A stretch of DNA of 59,522 nucleotides from Deltaproteobacteria bacterium. Its GTDB lineage: Bacteria; Desulfobacterota; GWC2-55-46; UBA9637. Numbering within the stretch: position 1 is the stretch's first letter; each line of letters starts with the position of its first letter. The notes beneath the pieces were generated by a model. That model was given only the letters and a program-made list of their open reading frames with translations, made no database searches and was not told where the DNA came from. Both the position numbers and the translations under genes were made by a program. The stretch is taken from the NCBI GenBank assembly GCA_030690165.1, contig JAUYHF010000061.1, positions 1 to 59,522 of the forward strand, written 5' to 3'. Below are positions 1 through 6,255 of this stretch, piece after piece.

Positions 1-63
1 AAGTCTTACTGCTTCTTCCTTAAACTGCTTATCGTATTTCCTGTTCACTTTCCTTTCTTGCAT
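1..63 (-). CDS. IS3-family transposase OrfA, N-terminal fragment (runs off window)
   Basis: The reverse strand from 63 down to 1 reads MQERKVNRKYDKQFKEEAVR and one further Leu. This is the usual opening of IS3/IS911-type OrfA proteins, whose N-terminal helix-turn-helix binds the IS ends. A strong Shine-Dalgarno (AAGGAGG) lies about 6 nt before the ATG at 63. Only 21 codons are present, so the family call rests on the characteristic N-terminus and on the IS-like end just upstream. The rest of OrfA and any OrfB lie outside the window. Confidence 0.75.
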   Translation of the reverse strand, partial: MQERKVNRKYDKQFKEEAVRL

Positions 64-137
64 TTCACACCTCCTTAGGTTATATGATTCTACTATAACC
101 TAACCCTTTGGTGTGTCCACTATTTCGGGGGAGGTGC
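1..137 (-). mobile_element. Left end of an IS3-type insertion sequence
   Basis: The segment upstream of the OrfA start carries a ribosome site and an AT-rich leader. It ends near 137 in a C-rich tract followed by ATAGTGGACA (reverse strand), which resembles IS3-family terminal inverted repeats. The exact end and any target duplication cannot be fixed because the other IS end is not in the window. The boundary at about 137 is an inference from the TGCACCTCCCCC end sequence. Confidence 0.55.
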
Positions 138-265
138 AATAGAATGAAACAGCCTAATAAATCATTTCGGCGGATGGCTATCAGCCATGTATAAGCAAGC
201 CGGCTACATCCGATTATAAGCCGATTCACCTGTTAGTAATGTCAATTATTTTCTTTGGTGTTGCT

Positions 266-1123
266 TTAACGATGTTTGAGAAAAGTTCCCCGCTCATATT
301 CTTCAAACGCAATATTCAACTCTTCCTGCGTATTCATCACAATCGGACCACGCCAGGCAACAGGTTCTCTCAGCGGTCTGCCGGATATAAGCAGAAATCG
401 TGCTCCTTCCTCCTCCGTAGAAATCTTCACTTCGTCGCCATCTTCAAAGATTATCAAACTCTCAGCCCCTATATGTCTCTCTTTCTTTAAATCAAAATAC
501 GCCTCACCTTCTATCACATAGGCAAATACGGTATACCCTGCCTGAACATGATGCGTAAATTCAGTTTCCGACGGAACCATCACATCGAGATACGCGGGGT
601 CAATAACGATATCTTGCACCGGCCCCCGGACATTATTGACAATACCGCAAATGAGCTTGATCTTCACGCCGGTATCCAATCGTATCTCCGGAATCTGCTC
701 CCTTTTAATGTCCTGATAGCGGGGTTCCATCATCTTATGTGAAGCGGGAAGATTGGCCCAGAGTTGAAATCCCCACATCAAACCGTCTTCACGTCCTTTC
801 GGCATCTCCTGATGGATAATGCCGCTCCCAGCGGTCATCCACTGCACATCACCAGAAGATATTACCCCTTTATTGCCGAGACTGTCGCCATGCTCGACCC
901 GGCCCTGTAATATATAGGTGATTGTCTCAATGCCGCGATGAGGATGCCATGGAAAACCCCTGAGGTAGTCAGCGGGCTGCGCTGAATGAAAATCATCAAG
1001 CAACAAAAAGGGATCAAGCTGCGGTATCTGATGGTAGCCAAACGCCCTCTTTAAGTGTACCCCTGCGCCTTCAATCGTCGGTGCGCTTTTAAGGATTTTT
1101 TTTATGCTCCTTGCAGAATGCAT
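266..1123 (-). CDS. Pirin family protein (bicupin)
   Basis: 285 residues, the usual length for bacterial pirins. The N-terminal cupin carries the metal ligand set: His60 and His62 in HPHRG, His104 and Glu106 in the GSGIIHQEMP segment. A C-terminal pirin_C cupin begins around residue 175. Pirins are cytosolic Fe-binding bicupins; some members act as quercetin dioxygenases or as redox-sensing regulators, and the substrate here cannot be told from sequence. It is the last gene on the minus strand before the IS end, 90 bp beyond the small membrane protein gene. It lies downstream of Fur-controlled genes and may be co-transcribed with them (inference). Confidence 0.9.
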   Translation of the reverse strand: MHSARSIKKILKSAPTIEGAGVHLKRAFGYHQIPQLDPFLLLDDFHSAQPADYLRGFPWHPHRGIETITYILQGRVEHGDSLGNKGVISSGDVQWMTAGSGIIHQEMPKGREDGLMWGFQLWANLPASHKMMEPRYQDIKREQIPEIRLDTGVKIKLICGIVNNVRGPVQDIVIDPAYLDVMVPSETEFTHHVQAGYTVFAYVIEGEAYFDLKKERHIGAESLIIFEDGDEVKISTEEEGARFLLISGRPLREPVAWRGPIVMNTQEELNIAFEEYERGTFLKHR

Positions 1124-1212
1124 CGTTACTCTCCATGTTCAGACTCTTGTCGCATTCCGTTTTTCAGCTAAATAATACTTAAAGCAATTAATAGCCGCCT
1201 CATAAAATTACA

Positions 1213-1722
1213 CTACCCTTTTTCAGTCGGTTCTCTTTTTTCAGGACCATTGTATATCCGCAGGACGGTGAATGAGAAGACTAACAGGATTAAAAAACTT
1301 GTTTGAAAGGCAATAAAACTCCATAACTTGAGATACGCAAAGGAGGGTGACACAAATCTTATCAGCCATCCAGCGCTCATATCCCCCAGTCCTGAGAGAA
1401 ATGAGACGATGATTAAAAACAACTTCAAGAACTGATGGATGTTAGAAAAAACGGTTAAGTGATTCACAAGGAGAAGGGCCATTGCAAAAACAAACAGATG
1501 CCAGTGTGTTGCCTCTAAAAGACCAATATATGAGACAGGGTTTTTGAACTCCTCTTCCGAGCCAAGGTAATAGTTCACAATACCGTCGTATGTAAAACCT
1601 ATCCTCTCTGAATAAAGAAGTAAATTAGTAACCCATAGAAGTAAAACATACACAAGGGTAAAAACAAGGATAATTTGCAATAATCTGCTGTTATTAAAAT
1701 CCCCTTTTGTAAGAAATTTCAT
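1213..1722 (-). CDS. Four-helix membrane protein, partner of FMN-binding protein
   Basis: 169 residues with about four hydrophobic helices (near residues 15-37, 73-90, 97-118 and 131-153) and a charged, Lys/Glu-rich C-terminus. Two histidines sit at the start of the second helix (THWHLF), a possible haem or metal site, but no named family is recognised. Its ATG overlaps the stop of the FMN-binding protein gene by 4 nt, so the two are translationally coupled and probably form a functional pair. A membrane redox role is inferred only from this coupling. Confidence 0.7.
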   Translation of the reverse strand: MKFLTKGDFNNSRLLQIILVFTLVYVLLLWVTNLLLYSERIGFTYDGIVNYYLGSEEEFKNPVSYIGLLEATHWHLFVFAMALLLVNHLTVFSNIHQFLKLFLIIVSFLSGLGDMSAGWLIRFVSPSFAYLKLWSFIAFQTSFLILLVFSFTVLRIYNGPEKREPTEKG

Positions 1723-2267
1723 TTCCCCTCCTTCTTGAGGATCTTTAATTCGAATATGGCAAGGATATTCCTTATCGCCCGCGTTATCCCTTCTGATGTT
1801 ATGCTTGCGCCTGAAATGGCGCTTATACCACTTCTTACCCTGAATCTGTCATCCAGGCGTCTGCCTTTGAACAAATCAAGCCATCTCTTTGGAGGAAGAT
1901 ACTCCTCAGGCTCGTAAAATGCAAGGATTTCTATATGCGCGATATCCCCCTTTGGGGTAATGACAAGCATGAAAACCTCTGGCTTTGTCCTCACTATGTG
2001 GCTTTCAAAGACAGTATAGCCTATAACACCATCCTTCCCCTTTGCCATATAATAGGTGAAAATCTTGGAGTTGACTTTAGCCTTTGAAAGCTCCTGAATC
2101 TTTTTTACATCATCATCGTTTAAAAAGACGGTAAGCCTTTCTGTCTCAATGGCTTCGGGAAATGCCTGCTTCAGGGCATCGTCCTTTGTAAGATAGACCT
2201 TGCCTGTTACAGGATTAGTCCATAGTAGAACAACAGCTAATAGCAGTATGGATATGTAAATCTTCAT
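1719..2267 (-). CDS. FMN-binding domain protein, exported
   Basis: 182 residues with a signal-like hydrophobic N-terminus (about residues 3-20) followed by one FMN_bind domain of the NqrC/RnfG type. The flavinylation region reads AISGASITSE (Ser152-Gly-Ala-Ser155-Ile-Thr157). The family usually has Asp-x-x-Ser-Gly-Ala-Thr, so here the leading Asp is Ser and the acceptor Thr is Ser. Covalent FMN attachment at Ser155 or Thr157 is possible but unproven. Placed between a porin and a four-helix membrane protein, it may pass electrons in the periplasm, for example to reduce a metal or porin-delivered substrate (inference). Confidence 0.85.
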   Translation of the reverse strand: MKIYISILLLAVVLLWTNPVTGKVYLTKDDALKQAFPEAIETERLTVFLNDDDVKKIQELSKAKVNSKIFTYYMAKGKDGVIGYTVFESHIVRTKPEVFMLVITPKGDIAHIEILAFYEPEEYLPPKRWLDLFKGRRLDDRFRVRSGISAISGASITSEGITRAIRNILAIFELKILKKEGK

Positions 2268-2275
2268 AAAATATT

Positions 2276-2302
2276 ACAGGCGGGTTGTAAAAACCCGCCT
2301 GT
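2276..2302. repeat. Palindrome between porin and FMN-binding genes
   Basis: Two perfectly complementary 11-nt arms (ACAGGCGGGTT and its complement) surround a GTAAA loop. It lies 12 bp after the porin stop and 8 bp before the FMN-binding protein start, read on the minus strand. No U-run follows on either strand, so it is more likely an mRNA-stabilising or attenuating hairpin, or a member of the short palindrome family seen elsewhere in the window, than a clean terminator. Confidence 0.7.
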
Positions 2303-2314
2303 TGTCCTGAGTAT

Positions 2315-3631
2315 CTAAAATATAAACCCTATCCCGATATTGAACTGGTCAATCTTATTTTCATCCTTTCCAGTGCCCTTACCGGACGGTAGATCAGATG
2401 AAGTATCTTTTTCCTGATAATCCGCCTTTACGATAACATTTGGATACGGCTTGAAGCCTAAACCGATGGTTGTCACCGTCCTGTCAAATGTCTTGTCGCT
2501 CGTCTGGCCTTCAAACACCTCTTTGTGGGTGTTATAATCTTCATACCGCACAAAGGGGGTTATGGCCATTTCCGAGTCGGATTTTATGAGCGGCATGATA
2601 TCATATGCGGCCTCCAAATACCAGCCTTCCACCTCTTTTCCCACCTTTGTTGCTTTGAGCGCGGCATTGCCGTCCATTTCGCCGCTTGTAAAGAGCCCTC
2701 TCAATTGAAGACCTGCCAGACGATACTGGGCATGCACCTCCCAGAGTGTTACATCCCCTTCCATTCCTGAGGTGCCGGACTTATTTTCCGCGTCTCCTGC
2801 ATCGCTGTCAAGCTCACCCGCATAGTATGTTCCGCCCAGGAGAAGCCCTGTGACAGGTTCATAGTTGATGCGAACAACGGTTGCAAAGGCATCGGCATTT
2901 ACCTTTGAGCCTTTCTGCCGTAACTCTCGGATAAAGTTTTTTCCCGCCGGCGTGCCTGTGAGTCCATTTACAAGCGCGGCATTGTATTTGAGCGGCCCTA
3001 TTTGACCATGCGCCATGAGTCCGATTTCCCGCCATGTAGTGGGAATGATATTGGCTTCAATATCCGGTCTCAACACACCATGAAATACCGTCGGCTCATG
3101 ATACTCATTGAGAAAACCGATTGGTATAAGGACAAGACCGGGTCTCAGATTGAACGCAGGATTCAGCAGAAAATCGAGGTAGGTAAATTCAACAAAGACT
3201 TCCGGGACAACTTCCGGATCTGTAGTCGTACCACCCGCTTCAAAACCGGCGTGCTCAAATTCAAGCTCTGTGTTCATGATGATCCAATCATTGAACTTAT
3301 AGCCCGTATAGAGGACAAACCGCGATACATCGGCTATATCCGTCTTTGTTGAGTCAGTATAATTGGAATACCGCACTTCACCGTAACCGCCGATGGAGAG
3401 CCCCTTTTCCATCGAGTAAATCTTCGATGCCGCGGGGCCGAGCCCCATGAAGCTTTCATACTTGGGCTCTGCGACTGCGCCGAGCTTTAATTTCTCCATC
3501 TCCTCGGTCAGCACCTCAATCTGTTTTTTTATCTCTTTAATATCCTCTTCACCGGCATAACCAGACAAAGAAAAACCAACAACAACCAATGTTGTTACAA
3601 CTCCTGTTAAGATTTTTCTAAACCCTCTCAT
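2315..3631 (-). CDS. Outer-membrane porin, phosphate-selective porin O/P-like
   Basis: 438 residues. A cleavable signal peptide (about 1-26, ending SGYA) precedes a short heptad-rich coiled coil (EDIKEIKKQIEVLTEEMEKL). The remainder is made of amphipathic beta strands and ends in Phe, the usual C-terminal signal for BAM-dependent beta barrels. The fold resembles OprO/OprP-type or DUF-type porins of Deltaproteobacteria; the solute is unknown. The gene is preceded by AAAGGAG and lies about 130 bp downstream of a promoter with an overlapping Fur-type box, so iron control is likely (inference). FMN-binding and membrane protein genes follow. Confidence 0.85.
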   Translation of the reverse strand: MRGFRKILTGVVTTLVVVGFSLSGYAGEEDIKEIKKQIEVLTEEMEKLKLGAVAEPKYESFMGLGPAASKIYSMEKGLSIGGYGEVRYSNYTDSTKTDIADVSRFVLYTGYKFNDWIIMNTELEFEHAGFEAGGTTTDPEVVPEVFVEFTYLDFLLNPAFNLRPGLVLIPIGFLNEYHEPTVFHGVLRPDIEANIIPTTWREIGLMAHGQIGPLKYNAALVNGLTGTPAGKNFIRELRQKGSKVNADAFATVVRINYEPVTGLLLGGTYYAGELDSDAGDAENKSGTSGMEGDVTLWEVHAQYRLAGLQLRGLFTSGEMDGNAALKATKVGKEVEGWYLEAAYDIMPLIKSDSEMAITPFVRYEDYNTHKEVFEGQTSDKTFDRTVTTIGLGFKPYPNVIVKADYQEKDTSSDLPSGKGTGKDENKIDQFNIGIGFIF

Positions 3632-3656
3632 AAGTTTATTCTCCTTTGATTTTGTT

Positions 3657-3761
3657 TTATAACTCCGAACCTTGTCCCTGCGAGCTTAAAGCAGGGATAC
3701 TAACTCCGAACCATTCCATGCAGCCTCCTACTACCGGAATATCTAATCTAAGCGCCGACAT
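3657..3761 (-). pseudogene. Decayed 5' end of a DUF2325 gene (34-codon remnant ORF)
   Basis: An ATG at 3761 with AGGAGG 8 nt upstream opens a 34-codon frame ending at 3657. Its middle, IPVVGGCMEW, matches at DNA level the start of the intact DUF2325 genes (ATTGCGGTGGTAGGAGG in the copy at 4708). The promoter and leader upstream are also nearly identical to that copy. After about ten codons the similarity stops at a hairpin flanked by a 12-bp direct repeat. It is best read as a third, truncated copy of the Fur-promoter/DUF2325 cassette. It could still be translated as a leader peptide for the porin mRNA. Confidence 0.55.
3660..3712. repeat. Hairpin flanked by 12-bp direct repeats
   Basis: TAACTCCGAACC occurs at 3660-3671 and again at 3701-3712. 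Between them is a 7-bp stem (TCCCTGC at 3675-3681, GCAGGGA at 3691-3697) with a 9-nt loop. The arrangement resembles a small inserted element with a target duplication, placed exactly where the DUF2325 remnant loses similarity to its paralogues. Confidence 0.6.
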
Positions 3762-3805
3762 CTCCATCACCTCCTTTTGATTGTGATTATTATTTTCATT
3801 TTATT

Positions 3806-3839
3806 GAGAATGATTATCATTTTTAGATTATGCTGTCAA
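3806..3839 (-). promoter_or_regulatory. Sigma70-type promoter with overlapping Fur box (porin side)
   Basis: On the minus strand TTGACA (3839-3834) is followed after 15 bp by GATAAT (3818-3813). A Fur-like 19-mer, GAGAATGATTATCATTTTT at 3806-3824 (plus orientation), covers the -10; I count 15 of 19 matches to the Escherichia coli consensus. Fur-Fe2+ bound here would block RNA polymerase. It drives the truncated DUF2325 leader and then the porin operon. Confidence 0.75.
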
Positions 3840-4005
3840 GTGTTTTTATTAAAGAGCATATGCGCCTTTCGACCCTTCTCCCTTTGCTGCAATCTCCTCC
3901 TGCCATGAACCAGAGACTCCGTTTACTTATGCTTATCTGCTCACCCCATTTGCTGTTTTTGTCATCCTCTTCTACTTTTGTCTTACTATCCTCTCTTTCA
4001 GCCAC
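3823..4005 (-). CDS. Hypothetical 60-residue charged protein
   Basis: GTG start at 4005 with a strong AGGAGG 6 nt upstream, and 60 codons rich in Lys, Arg, Asp and Glu. The centre (KWGEQISISKRSLWFMAGGD) has two Trp and two later Cys. No family is recognised. Its 3' end runs over the -35 and part of the Fur box of the next promoter. It lies downstream of the HMA-like gene and may be the last gene of the DUF2325 transcript beyond the hairpin at 4105-4132. Coding is supported mainly by the ribosome site and amino-acid composition. Confidence 0.4.
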   Translation of the reverse strand: MAEREDSKTKVEEDDKNSKWGEQISISKRSLWFMAGGDCSKGRRVERRICSLIKTLDSII

Positions 4006-4063
4006 ACAAAACCTCCTTTTTTGTTTTTATCCCTATATTACTGGACATATCCGAAGGGTTTTT

Positions 4064-4357
4064 CTAATTTGGTGAAGCATCGAAAGTTCGCTGTATTAAA
4101 AATAGGGGAAGGGGTGAAGAAGCCCCTTCCCCAGGAGGAAGGAAAAAAGAAGAAGACCCCGTCCTTCGCGGGTTTTTCCGTGGAGGCAGCCCAGCATCTC
4201 CACGGAAGCCGGTGTAATTGCTCCCAAAAGGCCAAACCCTAACCCCATCTATCCCTTCAATATGCCCCAGGTGCAAATTGTTCAGGGAATATCTGTCAGG
4301 AATGAATAGCCTTATCCTAAATCTGCCAGGCAACTGGTGGATGATTGCGTATCTCAT
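4064..4357 (-). CDS. HMA_2-like N-terminal domain fragment
   Basis: 97 codons. The first 45 residues resemble the N-terminal HMA_2 domain that precedes some metal P-type ATPases: a beta strand with HQLPGRFRIRL, then a helix and IEGIDGVRVWPFGSNY. From about residue 50 the frame runs into hairpin-forming DNA (4105-4132 and 4178-4205) and becomes low-complexity (PPRKNPRRTGSSSFFLPPGEG). The C-terminal half is therefore probably not native. It could be a truncated gene or a small protein whose true stop was lost. It follows the DUF2325 gene by about 54 nt, in the same transcript. Confidence 0.4.
   Translation of the reverse strand: MRYAIIHQLPGRFRIRLFIPDRYSLNNLHLGHIEGIDGVRVWPFGSNYTGFRGDAGLPPRKNPRRTGSSSFFLPPGEGASSPLPLFLIQRTFDASPN
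4105..4132 (-). terminator. Strong hairpin, Rho-independent terminator on minus strand
   Basis: A perfect 10-bp GC-rich stem (GGGGAAGGGG and complement) with an 8-nt loop. On the minus strand it is followed by TATTTTTAAT, a short U-tract. It sits inside the 3' half of the HMA-like reading frame, downstream of the DUF2325 gene at 4412-4708. It may equally be an inserted repeat. Confidence 0.5.
4178..4205. repeat. Perfect 8-bp inverted repeat
   Basis: CCGTGGAG at 4178-4185 and CTCCACGG at 4198-4205 enclose a 12-nt loop. With the neighbouring hairpin it makes the 3' part of the HMA-like frame strongly structured. Confidence 0.55.
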
Positions 4358-4411
4358 AAGTTTCTAAAACCTTAGTAACAATAAAGCACGCACACAGAAT
4401 ACCTTTTTCAT

Positions 4412-4708
4412 TTAATTGATACTTCTTTCGTTTGTAATCCCCTCAAAGCATCTCTTCAGGCTGGATACACTGCCGGTAGAATGGCACATAAGGACGGGGA
4501 TACCTTCTCTTTTTTTAGATAGGGCTTTTTCCCTGGCATTATGGGATACCCTGTAGGTGAATACGATAATGGCATCCATCCCGCCCAGCCTTTCTTCAAG
4601 CCTTGGGCAATCCCTTTCAAAGTGATGAAGACTAACACCATACCTCACAGCCACCCTCCGGTAATCCCCCCTAAGCTTATCCATACCTCCTACCACCGCA
4701 ATAGACAT
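4412..4708 (-). CDS. DUF2325 protein, copy 1
   Basis: 98 residues, a full-length single-domain DUF2325 protein. Landmarks are an N-terminal beta strand with VVGGMDKL, a central DAIIVFTYRVSHNA segment, and a C-terminal MCHSTGSVSSLKRC. The family has a small alpha/beta fold of unknown biochemical function. Here it is the first gene after a Fur-overlapped promoter, with a good ribosome site (AAAGGAGG), so iron-responsive expression is likely. Its paralogue at 4813-5124 has Cys where this copy has Thr after MCHS. A role in metal or redox sensing in iron uptake is inference from context. Confidence 0.85.
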   Translation of the reverse strand: MSIAVVGGMDKLRGDYRRVAVRYGVSLHHFERDCPRLEERLGGMDAIIVFTYRVSHNAREKALSKKREGIPVLMCHSTGSVSSLKRCFEGITNERSIN

Positions 4709-4748
4709 ACCAACCTCCTTTGAATTTAATTATTATTTTCATCTTATT

Positions 4749-4782
4749 GAGAATGATTATCGTTTTTAAATTATGTTGTCAA
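4749..4782 (-). promoter_or_regulatory. Sigma70-type promoter with overlapping Fur box (DUF2325 copy 1)
   Basis: TTGACA (4782-4777, minus) and GATAAT (4761-4756) are 15 bp apart. The Fur-like 19-mer at 4749-4767 covers the -10, with the same layout and nearly the same bases as the promoters at 3806-3839 and 9057-9090. It starts DUF2325 copy 1 separately from the upstream iron operon. Confidence 0.72.
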
Positions 4783-4812
4783 GTATTTTTATTCATATTT
4801 GTATTCATATTC

Positions 4813-5124
4813 CTATATAACTACATCACTACCTCTTTTAATAGTTTGAACTAACCCATCAAGGCATCTTTTTAAGCTTGATATGCCGCATGAGTGGCAC
4901 ATAAAAACAGGAATATTTGTCTCTTTCCCCTTAGAAAGTGCGATATTTCTGGCGCTATGGGATATTCTGTTTGTAAATATGATAATGGCATCGGCATCCC
5001 CAAGCCTCTCTTTCATGTTCTGGCATTCCCTCTCAAAATGCTTTAGCGTAATATCATATCTTGACGCAACCCTCTTATAATCATTCTTTGCCCTGTCCAT
5101 ACCTCCAATAAGTGTAACGCACAT
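4813..5124 (-). CDS. DUF2325 protein, copy 2
   Basis: 103 residues, clearly paralogous to copy 1 (LIGGMDRAKNDYKRVASRYD; DAIIIFTNRISHSARN; VFMCHSCGISSLKRCLDG). It keeps MCHSCG, giving two Cys and one His close together that could bind metal. It lies 47 nt downstream of the P19 gene on the same strand, with AGGAGG before its ATG, so it is probably in the FTR1-P19 transcript. The short leader in front contains a degenerate copy of the TGAAAATAATAAT motif seen after the Fur promoters. Confidence 0.85.
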   Translation of the reverse strand: MCVTLIGGMDRAKNDYKRVASRYDITLKHFERECQNMKERLGDADAIIIFTNRISHSARNIALSKGKETNIPVFMCHSCGISSLKRCLDGLVQTIKRGSDVVI

Positions 5125-5171
5125 AAAACCTCCTGAATATGATTATTGTTTTCAATATATTGCCAAATTTT

Positions 5172-5711
5172 TTAATACCCGCCCTTTTTACCGGCCCCAA
5201 AAAAGTTAAACTCCCATTCTATCTCGAAGGGCTTGAACCAGTCCCTGACACCGGTCTCTCTATCAGTGTGCCTGCCAAATTCGCCTTTCTTAAGCGGGTT
5301 TTCTACTTTATAGATAACTCTGTATTTTCCAGCGCCAAGCATCTTTACATTGTCGCCATAATGCGGGCCGTCATTCGCCGCCATAGGCATCATAGCCCCT
5401 TCTATCTTCTGGTGTGTATCCAATTTTATGATTGTATAGTGGATGGTAAGATTGGGTATCCATTCCCCTGCTGCAAAACCGTTGGGGTTATTCTCCGCTG
5501 CCTTGATATCGCACTCAAGATGGATATCCGATTCCCCTCTCGGCTTCATAATACCCTTCGGCTCCATTTCAATAGCCTGAAGATACACGGCGGCAATCTC
5601 CATGCCGTAGAGGGACTGGGGAAGTCCTATCGGCGTCTCAAGAGCAAATACCGGCGCATAGAATAACGCCGCCATAATTAGTGCAAGAAATATTGTTCTT
5701 AATGTTTTCAT
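5172..5711 (-). CDS. P19-type periplasmic iron transport protein (Tp34/FetP family)
   Basis: 179 residues with a signal peptide ending near PVFA (about residue 23). The mature domain has family landmarks: GMEIAAVYLQAIEMEP, ESDIHLECDIKA, and MPMAANDGPHYGDN. The Met, His and Glu residues in these motifs form the copper and iron sites of Campylobacter P19 and Escherichia coli FetP. The family binds periplasmic iron together with Cu2+ and works with an FTR1-type permease. FTR1 and a polyferredoxin lie just upstream in the same direction, so this is a complete P19-FTR1 uptake locus, probably Fur-repressed. Confidence 0.9.
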   Translation of the reverse strand: MKTLRTIFLALIMAALFYAPVFALETPIGLPQSLYGMEIAAVYLQAIEMEPKGIMKPRGESDIHLECDIKAAENNPNGFAAGEWIPNLTIHYTIIKLDTHQKIEGAMMPMAANDGPHYGDNVKMLGAGKYRVIYKVENPLKKGEFGRHTDRETGVRDWFKPFEIEWEFNFFGAGKKGGY

Positions 5712-5788
5712 TTCTAAAGCCTCCTTTTTGGGATTCTTTGACTCTCTGTGTTTTGGTGGACACAGCCCACACTACTCCTGCCTACTGC

Positions 5789-6247
5789 TTACTGCCTACT
5801 CATATCAAGCCCTACCCCCTTTCTATCCAGTTCTTTAGCTGTATTCCTTAATGCATCTATAAGATTAACTGTTTGCTTTTTCACATCTGATAGAGGCGCT
5901 TTATTAAACATCGCCTTTCGCAAATCCCCAAAGCCCTTTTCCAGTTCTGTTGCCTTTTTAAGGGAGATATGCCGCCTGACCGCAATCTCCATATTGGCCT
6001 TCTCTCCCTCAAATATGCCGAAATAGGCATCTGCCGCCTTCTCCATTGCATCATTGGCCTTACCTGTCTCATACAACTTCATGGCATCATGCAAGACGAT
6101 CTCAATCTCCATGGCTATACCTGCCCAGGCATCCTGGCCAGCATAGACCCGGCCTGATACCAAAAGGAAAAATAAGATAATACACAATACTACTGCCGGC
6201 TTTATTTTATGCCTTCTTTGAATATAATTTTTATTTTCAATAATCAT
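5789..6247 (-). CDS. Stand-alone paralogue of the FTR1 periplasmic N-domain
   Basis: About 152 residues from the ATG at 6247; an alternative ATG at 6277 overlaps the previous gene by 22 nt. A signal peptide (KPAVVLCIILFFLLVSGRVYAG) precedes a helical domain that aligns along its length with the N-terminal region of FTR1 in this operon: DAYFGIFEG against EAYFNAFEG, FGDLRKAM against FGDIRKAM, and a final helix ending in Lys/Glu repeats. Such EfeO/cFTR1-like helical domains have acidic residues proposed to bind iron. The start is uncertain because AAGAAGG lies just ahead of an ATA codon rather than an ATG. Confidence 0.75.
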   Translation of the reverse strand: MIIENKNYIQRRHKIKPAVVLCIILFFLLVSGRVYAGQDAWAGIAMEIEIVLHDAMKLYETGKANDAMEKAADAYFGIFEGEKANMEIAVRRHISLKKATELEKGFGDLRKAMFNKAPLSDVKKQTVNLIDALRNTAKELDRKGVGLDMSRQ

Positions 6248-6255
6248 TGAGTTTT

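Noticed and set aside
171-212. Possible small structured RNA or tRNA-like fold (nested CGGATG/CATCCG and ATGGCT/AGCCAT stems)
   Set aside because: No acceptor stem, anticodon arm or T-loop can be assembled; it is a simple nested inverted repeat between the IS end and pirin.
5139-5666. 175-codon plus-strand frame opposite P19
   Set aside because: P19 motifs are convincing on the minus strand; the opposite frame has no start signal.
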